A stretch of DNA of 64,000 nucleotides, taken from the NCBI RefSeq assembly GCF_026213295.1, contig NC_079418.1, forward strand, positions 3,781,887 to 3,845,886. Reading direction: 5' to 3'. A program made the position numbers and the translations under genes. How positions within the stretch are numbered: the stretch's first letter is position 1; each line of letters starts with the position of its first letter. Positions 40,693 to 51,478 of the stretch are shown here, piece after piece. The notes under the pieces were generated by a model that saw nothing but the letters and a program-made list of their open reading frames with translations, had not been told where the DNA came from and did no database searches. The stretch comes from Gadus chalcogrammus. Lineage: Eukaryota; Chordata; Actinopteri; Gadiformes; Gadidae.

Positions 40693-42789
40693 AGATTATA
40701 CTAAGGTCCAAAAAAATATCGGACTTTCGCAGTGTATTTTAAAGTTTCACCATCAGGGCAGGCGGAGCATGTCTTTCAAGCAGCCATCTGCATCACCTGC
40801 GTCACGTGACTGATCTATAAATTTTTAAGTGCATAGAGCCAGTCAGTTTAATATAGACCTACTTCCTGTCTGTATGCTCACTGAAATGGTGGCCATCAGG
40901 GACTGAATTTTGGTGCATGACGGCTTGAGGTACTGACAGTGTTGCATCATCTCCTTCACCAAGATCTCCTTTTCCTCTGCCAGTCTTGAAGCAACCATAT
41001 TCTGGTCAAATAGCTTCTTCTTGGTCAGGATGTCAACACTGCCTGTGAAGCAATGAAAACATTAATCATTGATGAACATAGTTGATGATCATTTGTAAAT
41101 GCATACTAAAAAATAATCGATAAAAAACCTTTGTTCTGCTCCTGCCATGGCCAGATCATGCGCTCATCAGCCTTGCTGGAGAGGTTCTGCACAACAGAGC
41201 TGGTATCCACCAGGTCCACATCAGGCTTTTGGTTGTACCTAACGATCTCCTCTAGCAACCGTTTCTTCTCCTGGGCTATCTTCTGGGTTATTTTCTGACG
41301 TCTTTTGTTGCGATCTGTATTAGGAGTAAAAAATGTAGCATTAAAAAAGAGCTATAATAGCATTTCATGAACAGAACCAGTTAAAGTTCCATCTTTATCT
41401 GTTGTTTACACTTGACATACCATTATGTATGTAGAGGAAGTGCTTCTTGTGCCGTATGCTCACGAAGAGCGATTCGATAGAGATCTGCAGACCCCGTACA
41501 GCATCAACTCTAGCAGCTGCACTTCCTAAATGAAAGATAAAAAAAAAGAGCAAAATGTTTCAAACCCACCTAAATTATACAATGCAAAGAGTACGTTGAC
41601 AGGCACATTTTAGGTCAATGTCTTACTTTTTTTGCTACCTCAAATTATATTTTAATATTTCTGAAAGAAATTATACTTTTCTAAATTGTCAAAATACCAA
41701 TCGAAGAACTCAGAGAAATATTGCACATCCCCTTACCATTTTAACATTATTGTAAGCTACAACTACATGTATTGCTACCAAATAACTATAACAGTGTTCA
41801 TGTATTAAAAATCGTTCTCACCGCTACTGGCCCACTGCTTCACATCAGCAACCTACTGTTTTAGCATGCCATCACAGCAATGCATCTGGTCCTGCAGCAT
41901 CTTCAGGTTCTAACAAACTTCCCAGGTCTTTTCCACTGTCTGCAAAAAAGCATACTGAATGTTTTTTTTAATCAAAAGGATTTGGAGTTGAATCATCATT
42001 CTGCTAAATGTAATAAACAGAAAACAAAGAGTGTATATTCTCTGCTTGAGAAAATCAAATTACAAATTCATAGCAGCAGTCCAGCACAACTACAATAACA
42101 ACGTGGGGTAACAGTGGGATGAATTTGGATGGACATTTAGTTAAAATGCAGTGCTCACAGTTGTTAATCCTTTTGCAAAACATGAACATACCTTTTTAAA
42201 TCTGGAAGACAAGGCAATGTGAAGGCCATCCTCTTTGCGCTGATTCCACCCCATGGCATGGACAGTAGGCATGTCAATTCTTGCTATAAAGAAATTGTTC
42301 TTTATAGCAAGAAAACAAAATCAAAATCTGTAAAATGTTAAATGTCTAAAACTCGCAAACTAACATGGGATTAAACAATTTTACAAACCTGACTTGGTCA
42401 TATACTTGGTGGTCCGGGCACATCTTGAGAGAAAGCTGTTGACCTGCTCAACTTCTTCACCAAGAGTGGTGCCAACACCCTCCTGGTTTCTTGCACTCCA
42501 AAGAATCCATGGGAAACAGTAGTTTGGTTTAACAGTGGTAATACCAAGGTGATACATTTTGATGACTTAACCATGAGTCAAAAACTGTATAGGACAGCAA
42601 ATATGGGTTGAAACACACTCAGGTGTTGTGGTTTTGGTCAGATGATAAATTTGGGTTGTAGTTATTGTCAACAATTGTGGAATTTTACTGTTTTGCTATA
42701 TCATACTCTACAATGTTATGGTCAATTACTTAAAAGCTTCACCTCGCATTTGGTATTGTGGGCTTTGGCAGGCATCACAGACAGGCAAT

Positions 42790-44010
42790 GGCTATTTCCC
42801 AAAGTGAAGGCTGCAGCCTTGCTAGGACGCGTCCTTGCTAGTCGCGTCCTATGGAGATGAGACTAGAGTGCTAGCTCGAGTGCTTCCTAGCGTTTGTAAC
42901 GTCTGACTTTGGGAACGACTTGGTAGTGTGGAAGCGCTTCCGCTTCCGCTTTTTAATACTGCGTGTCCGCTTGTAAACACATGTGCGCTTATGAATAAAA
43001 CATGGCAGCAATCAAGCTGATCGATATTTATTTGACTTTTGTCTGTTATGAATGCGGTCATGTCTCCTTCGCATGGAGCCTCTTTGGGGAAGTCACAAAA
43101 GCTTTGTTGTGGTTGATCGAATTGTCTTTATTAAAAGGAAAATCCATTCAATTTTTATAAAACTAAGTGAAATTGTCTGAGAACTTAATTCATGCATCAC
43201 ATTTACAGTACGGTTGATTACTATTATGCAGGGGGAAAAAGACAAAGAAAGAGATGATAAACGTATTTATTTGGATATATGATCTGATTCATTCATTCAT
43301 ATATGCCTACAATCTACCAGTGCTTTGAACACATAAGTATATCATATAAAATACAATTATATACGTTCATTAAAAATTACAAACATTGCAAATGATCGGT
43401 TGTGCATTAATTTTACAACATTGGATAGTGGCACTATCCCTTCCACCGGCAAACAAATGTTTGTGCGCCACCCTAAGGCGCACAAAAGCCTCCGTTTGCT
43501 GGGCTGACCCTAAAAAAAACGTAAAACATAAATAGGTATACATAAATAATGTAATCTTGTGAGCGAGTAAATTGACATTGGTGACAGTGGTGTTTAACAC
43601 CAGCTACGTCCATGCAAAATATAGCAACGTATCATTAAGTTGCAAAAACATTGTGGCACAGGTCTTTAGGCTTGATTATTTGCATTAACATGATGAATCT
43701 ATAAAAAGCAATACGGCACAAAATATTTCTGAAAACTAATATAACTTCACTTCGTTTGAACGTGTACGTGCGTCTCTGCCATTTTCAAGAACCCGCCCAG
43801 TGAACGCAGAGGATTGTGGGTAGTTTTGGCTCGTCTAGGATGCAGCGATGCATCCTTGAAAAATCTCGGAATTCTCAAAAACGAAGGACCCGAAAAGGGG
43901 GCGTATTTCGAGTGTCCTCAACATTGGAACAGTGCTTGTCGGTGTTCGATGACGTAGCGTCCTTAAAAGGGCGGCCGTTGAGCATGCTTCCTTGACATTG
44001 GGAAACAGCC
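42790..44010. mobile_element. MITE with GGCTRTTTCCCAA ends, inserted in a KDZ exon
   Basis: GGCTATTTCCCAAAGTGAAG at the left and its inverted near-match GGCTGTTTCCCAATGTCAAG at the right, with AAT on both flanks (42787-42789 and 44011-44013). Deleting it restores KDZ codons across the junction. It shares end structure and AAT flanks with the MITE at 60328-61004. No transposase frame inside. Confidence 0.85.
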
Positions 44011-44070
44011 AATGTCTCATTTCCTGAAGAGGTTTGAAATTAGTCAGGGCCTCTGACACCTTATCCATGT

Positions 44071-44733
44071 GGTGCCATGCCGTAATTCCGACGCCTCATT
44101 GTTCCGACGTCTCAATGCTCCGAAATATTTCCCATTAGATCGACATGCCACTATGCCGACGGTTCAATGTTCCGAAAACGGAACCCATTGATCCGGAGGT
44201 CCGTTTGTCCGACTTTTCAAAAAGGAGGCGCATTAGGCCGACGGTTCAATTACGCCGAAAAGGCCAATGCACAATTCCACATGTGTGATTATGAAACCAA
44301 AAAATAAAAGACGATAGGCTAAGTTCCAGCAGTGCACTTCACCAAGACGGTTGCTGTGGGCTTGAACGGTCACAAGAGGTGCATTTATGAAGCGCACATT
44401 ATACAAGGACGAATACTTTTCCTGTAAAGAAGTCAAACGGTGAGTGAAAAACAATTTATTTTTATCTTTAGTAGCTTTGTGGGGGCCTATATGTGTTGTT
44501 TACTGTGTTTACAGTGGGCTTTTAGCCTAAATAATTTCGCTGGTATTGATTTAGTCAAACGTATATCTCATACCGTGTACTTAGTCGTGTGTGTGTGTGT
44601 TGAGAATTAGACCTACGCTCTCTGTCCATGGGGTTGAAACACCCTGTCGAAATGAATGCGTTGTCACTTTGCTCTCCAATATTCATCGTGAACGTGATAT
44701 GTGGGCCTATGTTGTATTTTTGAGAGAGAGAGC

Positions 44734-44764
<31 letters not shown>

Positions 44765-44966
44765 AAAACTCTTTATGTGTAGGCATATTGAACCGTCGGC
44801 CTAATGCGCCTCCTTTTTGAAGAGTCTGACAAACGGACCTTCGGACCAATGGGTTCCGTTTTCGGAACATTGAACCGTCGGCATAGTGGCATGTCGATCT
44901 AATGGGAAATATTTCGGACCATTGAGACGTCGGAACAATGAGGTGTCGGAATTACGGGCGGGCCCC
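44071..44966. mobile_element. palindromic hAT-type MITE with 8-bp target duplication
   Basis: The flanks are ATCCATGT at 44063-44070 and 44967-44974. Terminal repeats of about 170 bp contain GTAATTCCGAC, TTTCCCATTAGATCGACATG and GCGCATTAGGCCGACGG, and their complements are at the other end. An 8-bp duplication places it with hAT. The centre holds a (GA)n tract (44721-44761) and no transposase. It splits the KDZ coding sequence between VPYM and DKVSEA. Confidence 0.9.
44721..44761. repeat. (GA)n microsatellite inside the MITE
   Basis: About 20 GA units with one GC interruption. The same GA-rich centre is present in the other family copy at 1089-1131. Confidence 0.85.
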
Positions 44967-46418
44967 ATCCATGTAAGGCACGTATTGGCAGGTCACGTCC
45001 ATGGCCAAAAACTTTGCGCTCTGGAACTCTTTGAGAAACATTGTATATGCAAAGAAAAAGGAGGGCCTTAGAAAACATATTTTGGAATTTAAATTGGTCA
45101 AGACCAATAAAAACCTTTTGAGAAGGAATCCATGCCGACACACCGCTACTTCTACGCCTTCTTCATCAAACTTGTTGCTCTGTCTAGATGTCTCTCTTGC
45201 TGCTGACCAGTGGGTTTCTCCACACATTGCTCTTCCTGTAGTCTACAAAAGTGAACCATTGGAACATATCAGTAGTTAAGTAATAGACACTATATAGCAG
45301 GACTGCAAAGTCAAACACACCAACTATCGCAGTCAAGATTTTGTCTCGGATTGCATGACCCAATTTCCCCAATCTTACTCTATGAAGGATAACAACAATG
45401 TTATTTATTTTAGCCATAAAACTAAAGATACATATTGCTCAGCTTGATTTCAAACTTACACTCTTGACAGCCCCCTGGACTTCCTCAACAAAAGTAGACA
45501 CTTCAGAGTCTTCGGCTAAAAACACACCATCGAAGAACCCAGGCTCTTCCCCCCTCCAAGAAAAAAATATTATGGATAATGACTGATTTTAAGATGTTTT
45601 ATATAATAAGATTTGTATTTATGTAGCACTTTTCAAAACAAGGTTTTGCAAGCATACAGATAAATAACAAATTCAAATAACAAAATAAGATCTGCACTAT
45701 AATGGTATATAGCCAGGGAAATTTTTTTATGTTTTTTTAACATGCATAAAAACTTACTGGTTTGTTTTTTGGAACCTGTAGTTTCCTGTTGCCATCAACT
45801 GAAACAGCAACCATTTCAGGGTAACAGGCTGGACAGTTGAATGGATCCTTCCCCAGAAGTTTGCTTTCTTCTGACTTGCAGTACACGTATTGCAGGAAGT
45901 TCCTCTGAAAAGCGTCTGCATTCACGTTTCCGGTCTGAAATGAACAAATCATAGTACAGATTTCAATGACAACAATCTGTTTGACCATCAAGTTACAGCC
46001 ATTTGTAACAAATGAACTGAACAGATCCTAGTGGAACAGGGTCTGTGCTTGCATAGTAGCGGGCCACTACCCACTCCTAACAAAGTCAGAGACCTCTGGA
46101 CCCCACTGCTTGCTGCAATGTCGGCATGTTAGTGCTGGAACACTTAAATCATACCGTTTCCACTTGACATTGTACTGGGGGAAAAAAGGTATGAGTTAGT
46201 TTTATGTCGAATAGGCTTCGCCTTTTAAGGCTATCGCTATTGGGTTTTCCCTAGGCGCGAGCCGTAGCACTGAATTTTTTTTAATCCCCGCCCACCAACA
46301 GTGTGGGCCTCAATCAAGTCTGCAGGGCCTCAATCACGTCCGCAGTTTGCAGATACAAGCGGGCGCCGGCGGACGTTCTGCTCCCATTTTCTTCAGGACG
46401 ATCCTGTAGCAAAACTAG

Positions 46419-47880
46419 ATGGATACCATGGACTCCAAGACGATCCGCATCTGCAAGACGTGTAACACGGGTTACATCATGCCTCATGACGGCCATGAAG
46501 TGTGCGAGGGCTGCCTGGCGAATAAACATGCCCTCTTGTCGCTCTCGCCGCTCTGCCTGTGTCAGCATTGTAAGGCGCTGCCGGTGGACTACCGACAGCG
46601 CAGAGCTGAAGGTGCCGACGACTTTAATGCCCCGCTCGACGATGCCCCCTCCCTCCTTGCGAACTCGAAGTCGGACGACTCCGACCGCGGCGAGGAGGGG
46701 GCGTCTCCCCCGGCTTCCCCTCTCCGAATGGAGAGGTCGGAGCCCGGGGCAGCAGCATTGCCCGTCTCTGCCACCACCTCACTTCCAGTGGTTGGAGCTT
46801 TGGTTGCAGAGCTTCTGGGCATTATCGCCAGGGCAGCCGCAAACCTTGGCCTTGTTGTGCCCATGCCTCAGGCCCCCCAACGCCCGGACCAGCTGCATGG
46901 AATCTGGGGGCTCGAGGCCGCGACATGCCCCACCCGTCTCAACCCGATCTGGCCGATGTTTCCCGCCATCAGACCGTACTTCAGTGGGGCTGCGGCGGAG
47001 CCTGGGAAGCTCGGAGCCCCGGTGAAAACATTCATCCAAATTTTCGATTCCGATATCAGCCGATACCGATGTCGATGTTTGGGTTATTTTTCCTCAAACC
47101 TAATATAGGTAACATTACATATCTCCTGTTGTGGAATAAACACAACATGCTTAATGTTATTGTGATGCCCCACTTGGTGCATTCTTGAATGCAACAAGGC
47201 TTTCCAAATGTTAACATTGTCTGTGCAAAATAAGAAAAATACTTCAACTTAATTTAAGGGAAAAGTGCCATGTTTTTTTTTTTTTTTAATCCGATACCGA
47301 TATTGACCGATATTACATTTTTATGCTAATATCGGGCCGATAATATCGGTGGGCCGATAATATCGGACATCTCTAGTTTATGATGCAGCAAGAGGCTGTT
47401 ATGAATAACATCGCCCTGCTTGCACATGACATCTCAACAATGGCAGCTGACCCTCATCGTCTGGCCGGGCCGTCGACGTGGCGAAAACTGCCGGTGTCAT
47501 CCTCTGCCTCTGCTCCACCGGTTCGGTCGAATGGCAGCACCTCATACAGAGGAACCTGTGGCTGCAGCAGACCCCGGGCATCCCTGAGCCGATGAGGCGA
47601 CAGTTGCTGGAGTGCCCCATCAGCCCGGACGGGCTGTTCGGGACCCGCCTGTCATCTATGGTGGACGAAATGCAGGTTGCTTCCGAGGAGGCAGAGAAAT
47701 TCCGGAGACGGGTCTCCCGCCCTCCGCTTCAACCCCGTCGCCGCCATAGGCCCCCGACAGCCACTGTCACGGTGCCGCCGGCAGCTCCTTTTCCTGGCCC
47801 CACAGCTTACCAGCCTCACCCGGCTTACAAGCCCCTCCCGCCTCCATCCTATAATGTCTCGCTGCAGCCTGTAGGACAGG
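46419..47880 (+). pseudogene. DIRS gag-like ORF1, split by a hAT fragment
   Basis: The first part (46419-47045) starts MDTMDSKTIRICKTCNTGYI and contains paired CXXC motifs (CKTC, CEGC, CQHC), an acidic serine-rich stretch and proline-rich sequence. After an insertion it resumes at about 47379 (FMMQQEAVMNNIALLAHDIS) and, with frame changes, reads SVEWQHLIQRNLWLQQTPGI and PISPDGLFGTRLSSMVDEMQ, ending in a proline-rich tail (RPPLQPRRRHRPPTATVTVP). ORF1 of DIRS elements is the presumed nucleocapsid. The tail runs up to the hAT terminus at 47877. Confidence 0.75.
47045..47378. mobile_element. hAT-like non-autonomous fragment rich in CCGATAT motifs
   Basis: CCGATATCAGCCGATACCGA at the left and ATAATATCGGACATCTCTAG at the right. 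The right end, inverted (AGAGATGTCCGATAATATCG), is a terminal sequence very common in fish hAT-type MITEs. The left end is truncated, and I see no clear target duplication. Confidence 0.55.
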
Positions 47881-48228
47881 CATCTCCAAACGGCGGGCCG
47901 CGGTCCGGGTCCGGACCAAGTGACGGTCCTATCCGGACCCATGACCAATTTAAAATAATAATAATAAAAATTATTATTATTATTTTTTTTTTTTATGATT
48001 TCACTATACAAAGCATGATTATGTTAGTAAAATCATTTCTCACTGAAATACAAATTGAAAGGCAGAATAGTCTGTAGTACAGCATAAAAACAGCAAAAAG
48101 CAATGATCTTCATAAAGCGAAGATCATGCACACACCGAACTCCCCCCCTCCCTCCGTCTGTCATGGCATGTGCGTAATAGCGTCACTCAAATTTTTTGTT
48201 TACCGGAAGAGCGATTTGGAATGAGAAA

Positions 48229-48940
48229 ATGGCTTGCACGAAAATAAGGAAAGTTGACCCCGAAAACACTTCTTTTTTTTTTACATTTTAAAGATGACTG
48301 GACTGACCAATACTTGTTCATTCTCCCTCACGGCAGTACAAAACCTTTGTTGTGTCTTTTATGTGTTGAAACCGTGGCGCTGACAAAAAGCGGGAATATT
48401 AAGCGGCATTACGAATCCAAACACAGATCCTTCGAGGAAAAGTATCCCCAGAAGTCAGAAGTAAGAGCGTGGAAAATATCCGAGCTGAGAGCTCAGTATG
48501 AGAAGGCTATGCGTGTCTTCGCACACTCATTTACAGGCCACCAACGTGCAAATAAATGCTAACTTAAGATTGCATGGATTTTGGGGCAACATAAAAAAAC
48601 TTTCATTGACACGACTGTTGTGAAGGAGTGCTTGAGCGCCGTTGCCGAGACGTTACTTGAAGGTAAACAAAGGGATGAATTGTGTGAAAAAATAAAGCAA
48701 ATCCCAATGTGAGCTGCAACGACAACCAGAAAATCCGAAATGTTATCAGATGACGCACTGTCACAGCTTCATGCCGCTGTTCAGAGTGCCCCATCCTTAG
48801 CCATTGATGAGTCTTCAGGTGTAACGGATAATGCCCAGCTTTTGGTTTATGTGCGATTGTTTCATCAAGACAAGAAATAGATCTGTGAGGACCTGTTGGG
48901 TCTAACACCTCTTGAGACACTGTTTTGCTTACTTGAAATG
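48229..48940 (+). pseudogene. ZBED5-like hAT transposase fragment with BED finger
   Basis: Starts MACTKIRKVDPENTS, then after a poly-T frameshift DWTDQYLFILPHGSTKPLLC and LLCVETVALTKSGNIKRHYE with SKHRSF: a BED finger (C..C, H....H). Then YPQKSEVRAWKISELRAQYE, decayed codons equivalent to the KQ.EELC.KIKQ region, and LAIDESSGVTDNAQLLVYVR with DLLGLTPLET. It is the same family as the fragment at 3183-3604. Several stops and frameshifts exist, and everything after the first catalytic region is missing. Confidence 0.8.
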
Positions 48941-49150
48941 AAGGCCTAATGCTCTTTTTGTGTTTATTTGAAATGCAGGTCTGGTGCACCTGTTTTGCTT
49001 ACTTGAAATGTAGGCCTAATGCACTTTGTGTTTATTTGAAGTGTAGGCCTAGTGTTCCTGTTCTGCTTACTTCACATGTAGGCCTTATGCACTTTTTATG
49101 TTTACTTGAATTGAAGGCCGAATGTACCTGTTTTGTTTACCTGAAATGTT
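48929..49150. repeat. ~68-bp tandem repeat
   Basis: Three units built on ACTTGAAATGTAGGCCTAAT, GCACTTTGTGTTTA and CCTGTTTTGCTT, each itself made of two related halves. They begin where the transposase sequence stops. Confidence 0.75.
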
Positions 49151-49570
49151 AATATGCGTTACTTTGTCTTTTCATAGTTAAAAGTAAGTTATTTGGAAAT
49201 TGAAAATAAATACATCTGAAATTTTAAGGTAATATGCCGTGCTGATTGTATTTGACAAAAGAAGGCTATTAGGACGTGGTAGGTTCGGACCTTTCTTGGA
49301 AGGAATTTTTAGTAACTGGACCTTGTTAAATTTTAATTGAAGACCCCTGCTGTAGGACATGGACATCCAACGTCCATGTGCTGTCCCGTGACGACAGCCT
49401 TTTAAGTGGTCGACCTCATTGACCTTTAAATAGCTGAAGAAAAGCTGTTTATTGGGAGCAGAAAGTCCGCCGGCGCCCGCTTATATCTGTCAGTGCCACG
49501 GCTCGCGCCTAGGGAAAACCCAATAGCGATAGCATTAAAAGGCTGCGCCTATACACTTAGAATCTAGAGT

Positions 49571-49881
49571 TACAATACGGAACTAACGGTGTCATCAGTA
49601 GAGGTGAGGGGTGGCCGTTGTCCCATGGGGGCGTAGACAATGAATTCCTGTAGGCGTGGTGGTTGAAGTGGACATCGTAGCTCGACTCGGTCCTCTGAAT
49701 GAACTGCAATGCCCGACTTCGTGCACAGGGTGCGCTTTTTCCAACAACTCTCCCCATGAGTTGTCATTCCGCTTTTCTTCCAGGGAAGAGATAAGTGACT
49801 CAATCAGACAATGCAGACGCTAGGTCCAAATCCGGGGCCTGCAAAAAATCGGAAAGGAACGTTGTAGTGCGGAACAAATCC
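49571..49881. other. unassigned sequence right of the DIRS element
   Basis: A minus-strand frame is open over much of the stretch (LSLPWKKSGMTTHGESCWKK), but I recognise no domain and cannot tell whether it is an old exon or chance. Confidence 0.35.
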
Positions 49882-50375
49882 TCAAAAAAAGATGAGCTGC
49901 AGAGCAAACTCCTCATCCAGCTGAGCCTTCATAGATTTCACCTCTGTTCTTCTCTTAGCCCATGGCAGCTTGATCACATCGGTCACTGTACTGGGGATCG
50001 CGGGCAGTGATTTCTTTATGGCGCACAGTGCAATATATTGGCAAGCCCACCGGGTGTCCGAAAGTGATTTCAATTCAACCAGTTTTTCTGTCGGTTCGAG
50101 TTCAACTTGCTTCTTGGGAAAAATGCTGTGCGCCACAGAGTCAGAAAAAAAATTAAGGAGCATCATCTGCACAACTCCCCTGCTGGTTCGACATTGCTGA
50201 CACAGTCCACTAAAACTAAGTTCAGCCGATGGGCATGGCAGTGAACATATACAGCCTGAGGCACCTCTCTCCGAAACCTCATAACAACCTCATATAAAGA
50301 AATGAGAAAAACTTCTAACAAACCTGAACCACTGAGTAATCCAAGTGCAAACTTAGTCCTTGCATTAGGCGCCAT
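49882..50375 (-). pseudogene. hAT transposase fragment, DUF4371/ZMYM1 group
   Basis: MAPNARTKFALGLLSGSGLL replaces the usual GYDGAANMSG context. Then VVMRFRREVPQAVYVHCHAH and RLNLVLVDCVSNV are followed by a frameshift and MLLNFFSDSVAHSIFPKKQV, VELKSLSDTRWACQYIALCA and IKKSLPAI. The HCHAHRLNLVL and LSDTRWACQ blocks are the hallmark of DUF4371-type hAT transposases (compare SHTLNLI and LSDTRWSAR in the gene at 7466-11056). Only this central part is left. Confidence 0.8.
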
Positions 50376-51159
50376 CTACTTCTTGGATGTCCCAAAGGAC
50401 ATGAGTGGCAATGCTGGAAATGCCTCCATCACTGCCTTCGCCATCTACTTCAACACACAGAATGAACCTTGTAATCTTTGAAACATTGTTTTTAAACAGA
50501 AATGCAATAATGTGTCAACAATCTTCCCTCACTTCAATCACATTAACATCAATCAAAAAATCATACATTTTAGTGTGAATTCACTATTTGGACATCAATT
50601 AGTTGTTTTAGTTTTTATCATGCACAACAATTGTTTGTTGTCATAACTGTAATTTATGGAATATTTGTCTTCTTATTTGACTTTAAATTATGTACTGAAT
50701 ATATTTTTTGAGAACTCAATGTTTGCTGTATTGTTTATTTATTCATATTTTGAACATTGAATCAAGACACTGACTTCCCCACTGAACATCTGACATGTAA
50801 GGTATTAAACGCAGTGTAATTTTGGGCATGCAGTGAAAGAACAATGCAACATTGTTCCTATCACCCATGGAAACCATGATAAAATTATGGACGTCCTGTC
50901 AATCACCAACTCAGAAGAGCATCAATTCTCTTTATCAGAATAACTGGTATTATGTTTCATTCATCCATTAGGATATGTCGTAGCGACTTTACCCTTTGAA
51001 TATAGAAAAAAATGTATATGTTATTTCAATTGCTTAAACTATTTAGCCAGTCTTCTAAAGACTTTTGCCATCAGTCTTTCATTTCTGGTGATGATTGTTA
51101 TCTACCCCTTTTCAGATAAACCATGTTTTTTCTACTTACTTTGATCGATATATATAGGG
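50376..51159. other. no recognised feature
   Basis: AT-rich, with no coding frame of note and no terminal repeat. Confidence 0.5.
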
Positions 51160-51478
51160 ATCGAAATTCAGATCAAACATGTGTTCATTACCATGGTGAC
51201 GATGACCCCACAAATACTCCTGTCCTGTTGAACAGGGTGGGGCATGGTGGCTCCTCTCCACGTTATAGTCCCCCAGTCATTTTTTGCGTGGCAGATTTTT
51301 CTCATCTTCAGGAATTCCCTTTGGAAAACACATGGAGGTATCAAACCACATGCAATAACAATCTCAATGTCAGGTTTAAATAATAACAATGACCTTCCAA
51401 TCAGTAAAGCTCTAGGACCACAAAGCCAAATTACCTATTTAATATACAGCTTTTTGGGATCTCTGACTTATTCTGTTA

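Larger units (their letters stand above)
40850..46180 (-). pseudogene. KDZ (Kyakuja-Dileera-Zisupton) transposase, multi-exon, broken by two MITEs
   Basis: Exons in minus-strand order are approximate. 46175-46022: YDLSVPALTCRHCSKQWGPE, stop, WPAT. 45937-45761: FQRNFLQYVYCKSEESKLLG, FNCPACYPEMVAVSVDGNRK. 45560-45464: FFDGVFLAEDSEVSTFVEEV. 45230-44975: ARETSRQSNKFDEEGVEVAV, CRHGFLLK, FLAMDVTCQYVPYM. Across two insertions: MDKVSEALTNFKPLQEMRH, LSVMPAKAHNTKCE. 42510-42385: GVGTTLGEEVEQVNSFLSRC. 42285-42190: MPTVHAMGWNQRKEDGLHI. Then 41940-41825, 41525-41415, 41320-41135 and 41045-40850 hold the charged C-terminal coiled coil. CPAC..VS.DGN, D.(A/T)C.(Y), and AKAH...CE are KDZ hallmarks. Internal stops make it inactive. 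The N-terminal part before 46180 is not found; a DIRS element begins there. Confidence 0.75.
47877..49349 (+). mobile_element. hAT element, ZBED5-like, 8-bp target duplication
   Basis: CTGTAGGA flanks both sides (47869-47876 and 49350-49357). The ends are CAGGCATCTCCAAACGGCGG and, inverted from the right, CAGGGGTCTTCAATTAAAAT. It is inserted in the DIRS ORF1 region. The interior has a decayed transposase start and a minisatellite; most of the transposase body is deleted. Confidence 0.9.
46207..49570 (+). mobile_element. DIRS element with gag-like ORF, interrupted by two hAT-type insertions
   Basis: The left end GGCTATCGCTATTGGGTTTT plus CCCTAGGCGCGAGCCGTAGC (46218) is matched in inverted form at the right end (GGCTCGCGCCTAGGGAAAAC, CCAATAGCGATAGC at 49488-49540). 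A gag-like frame is the only coding part; RT and recombinase are absent, so this copy is internally deleted. Confidence 0.75.

Noticed and set aside
46303..47025. 240-codon frame overlapping the DIRS ORF1
   Set aside because: Arginine/serine-rich out-of-frame shadow of the MDTMDSKTIRICKTCNTG frame, which carries the CXXC motifs.
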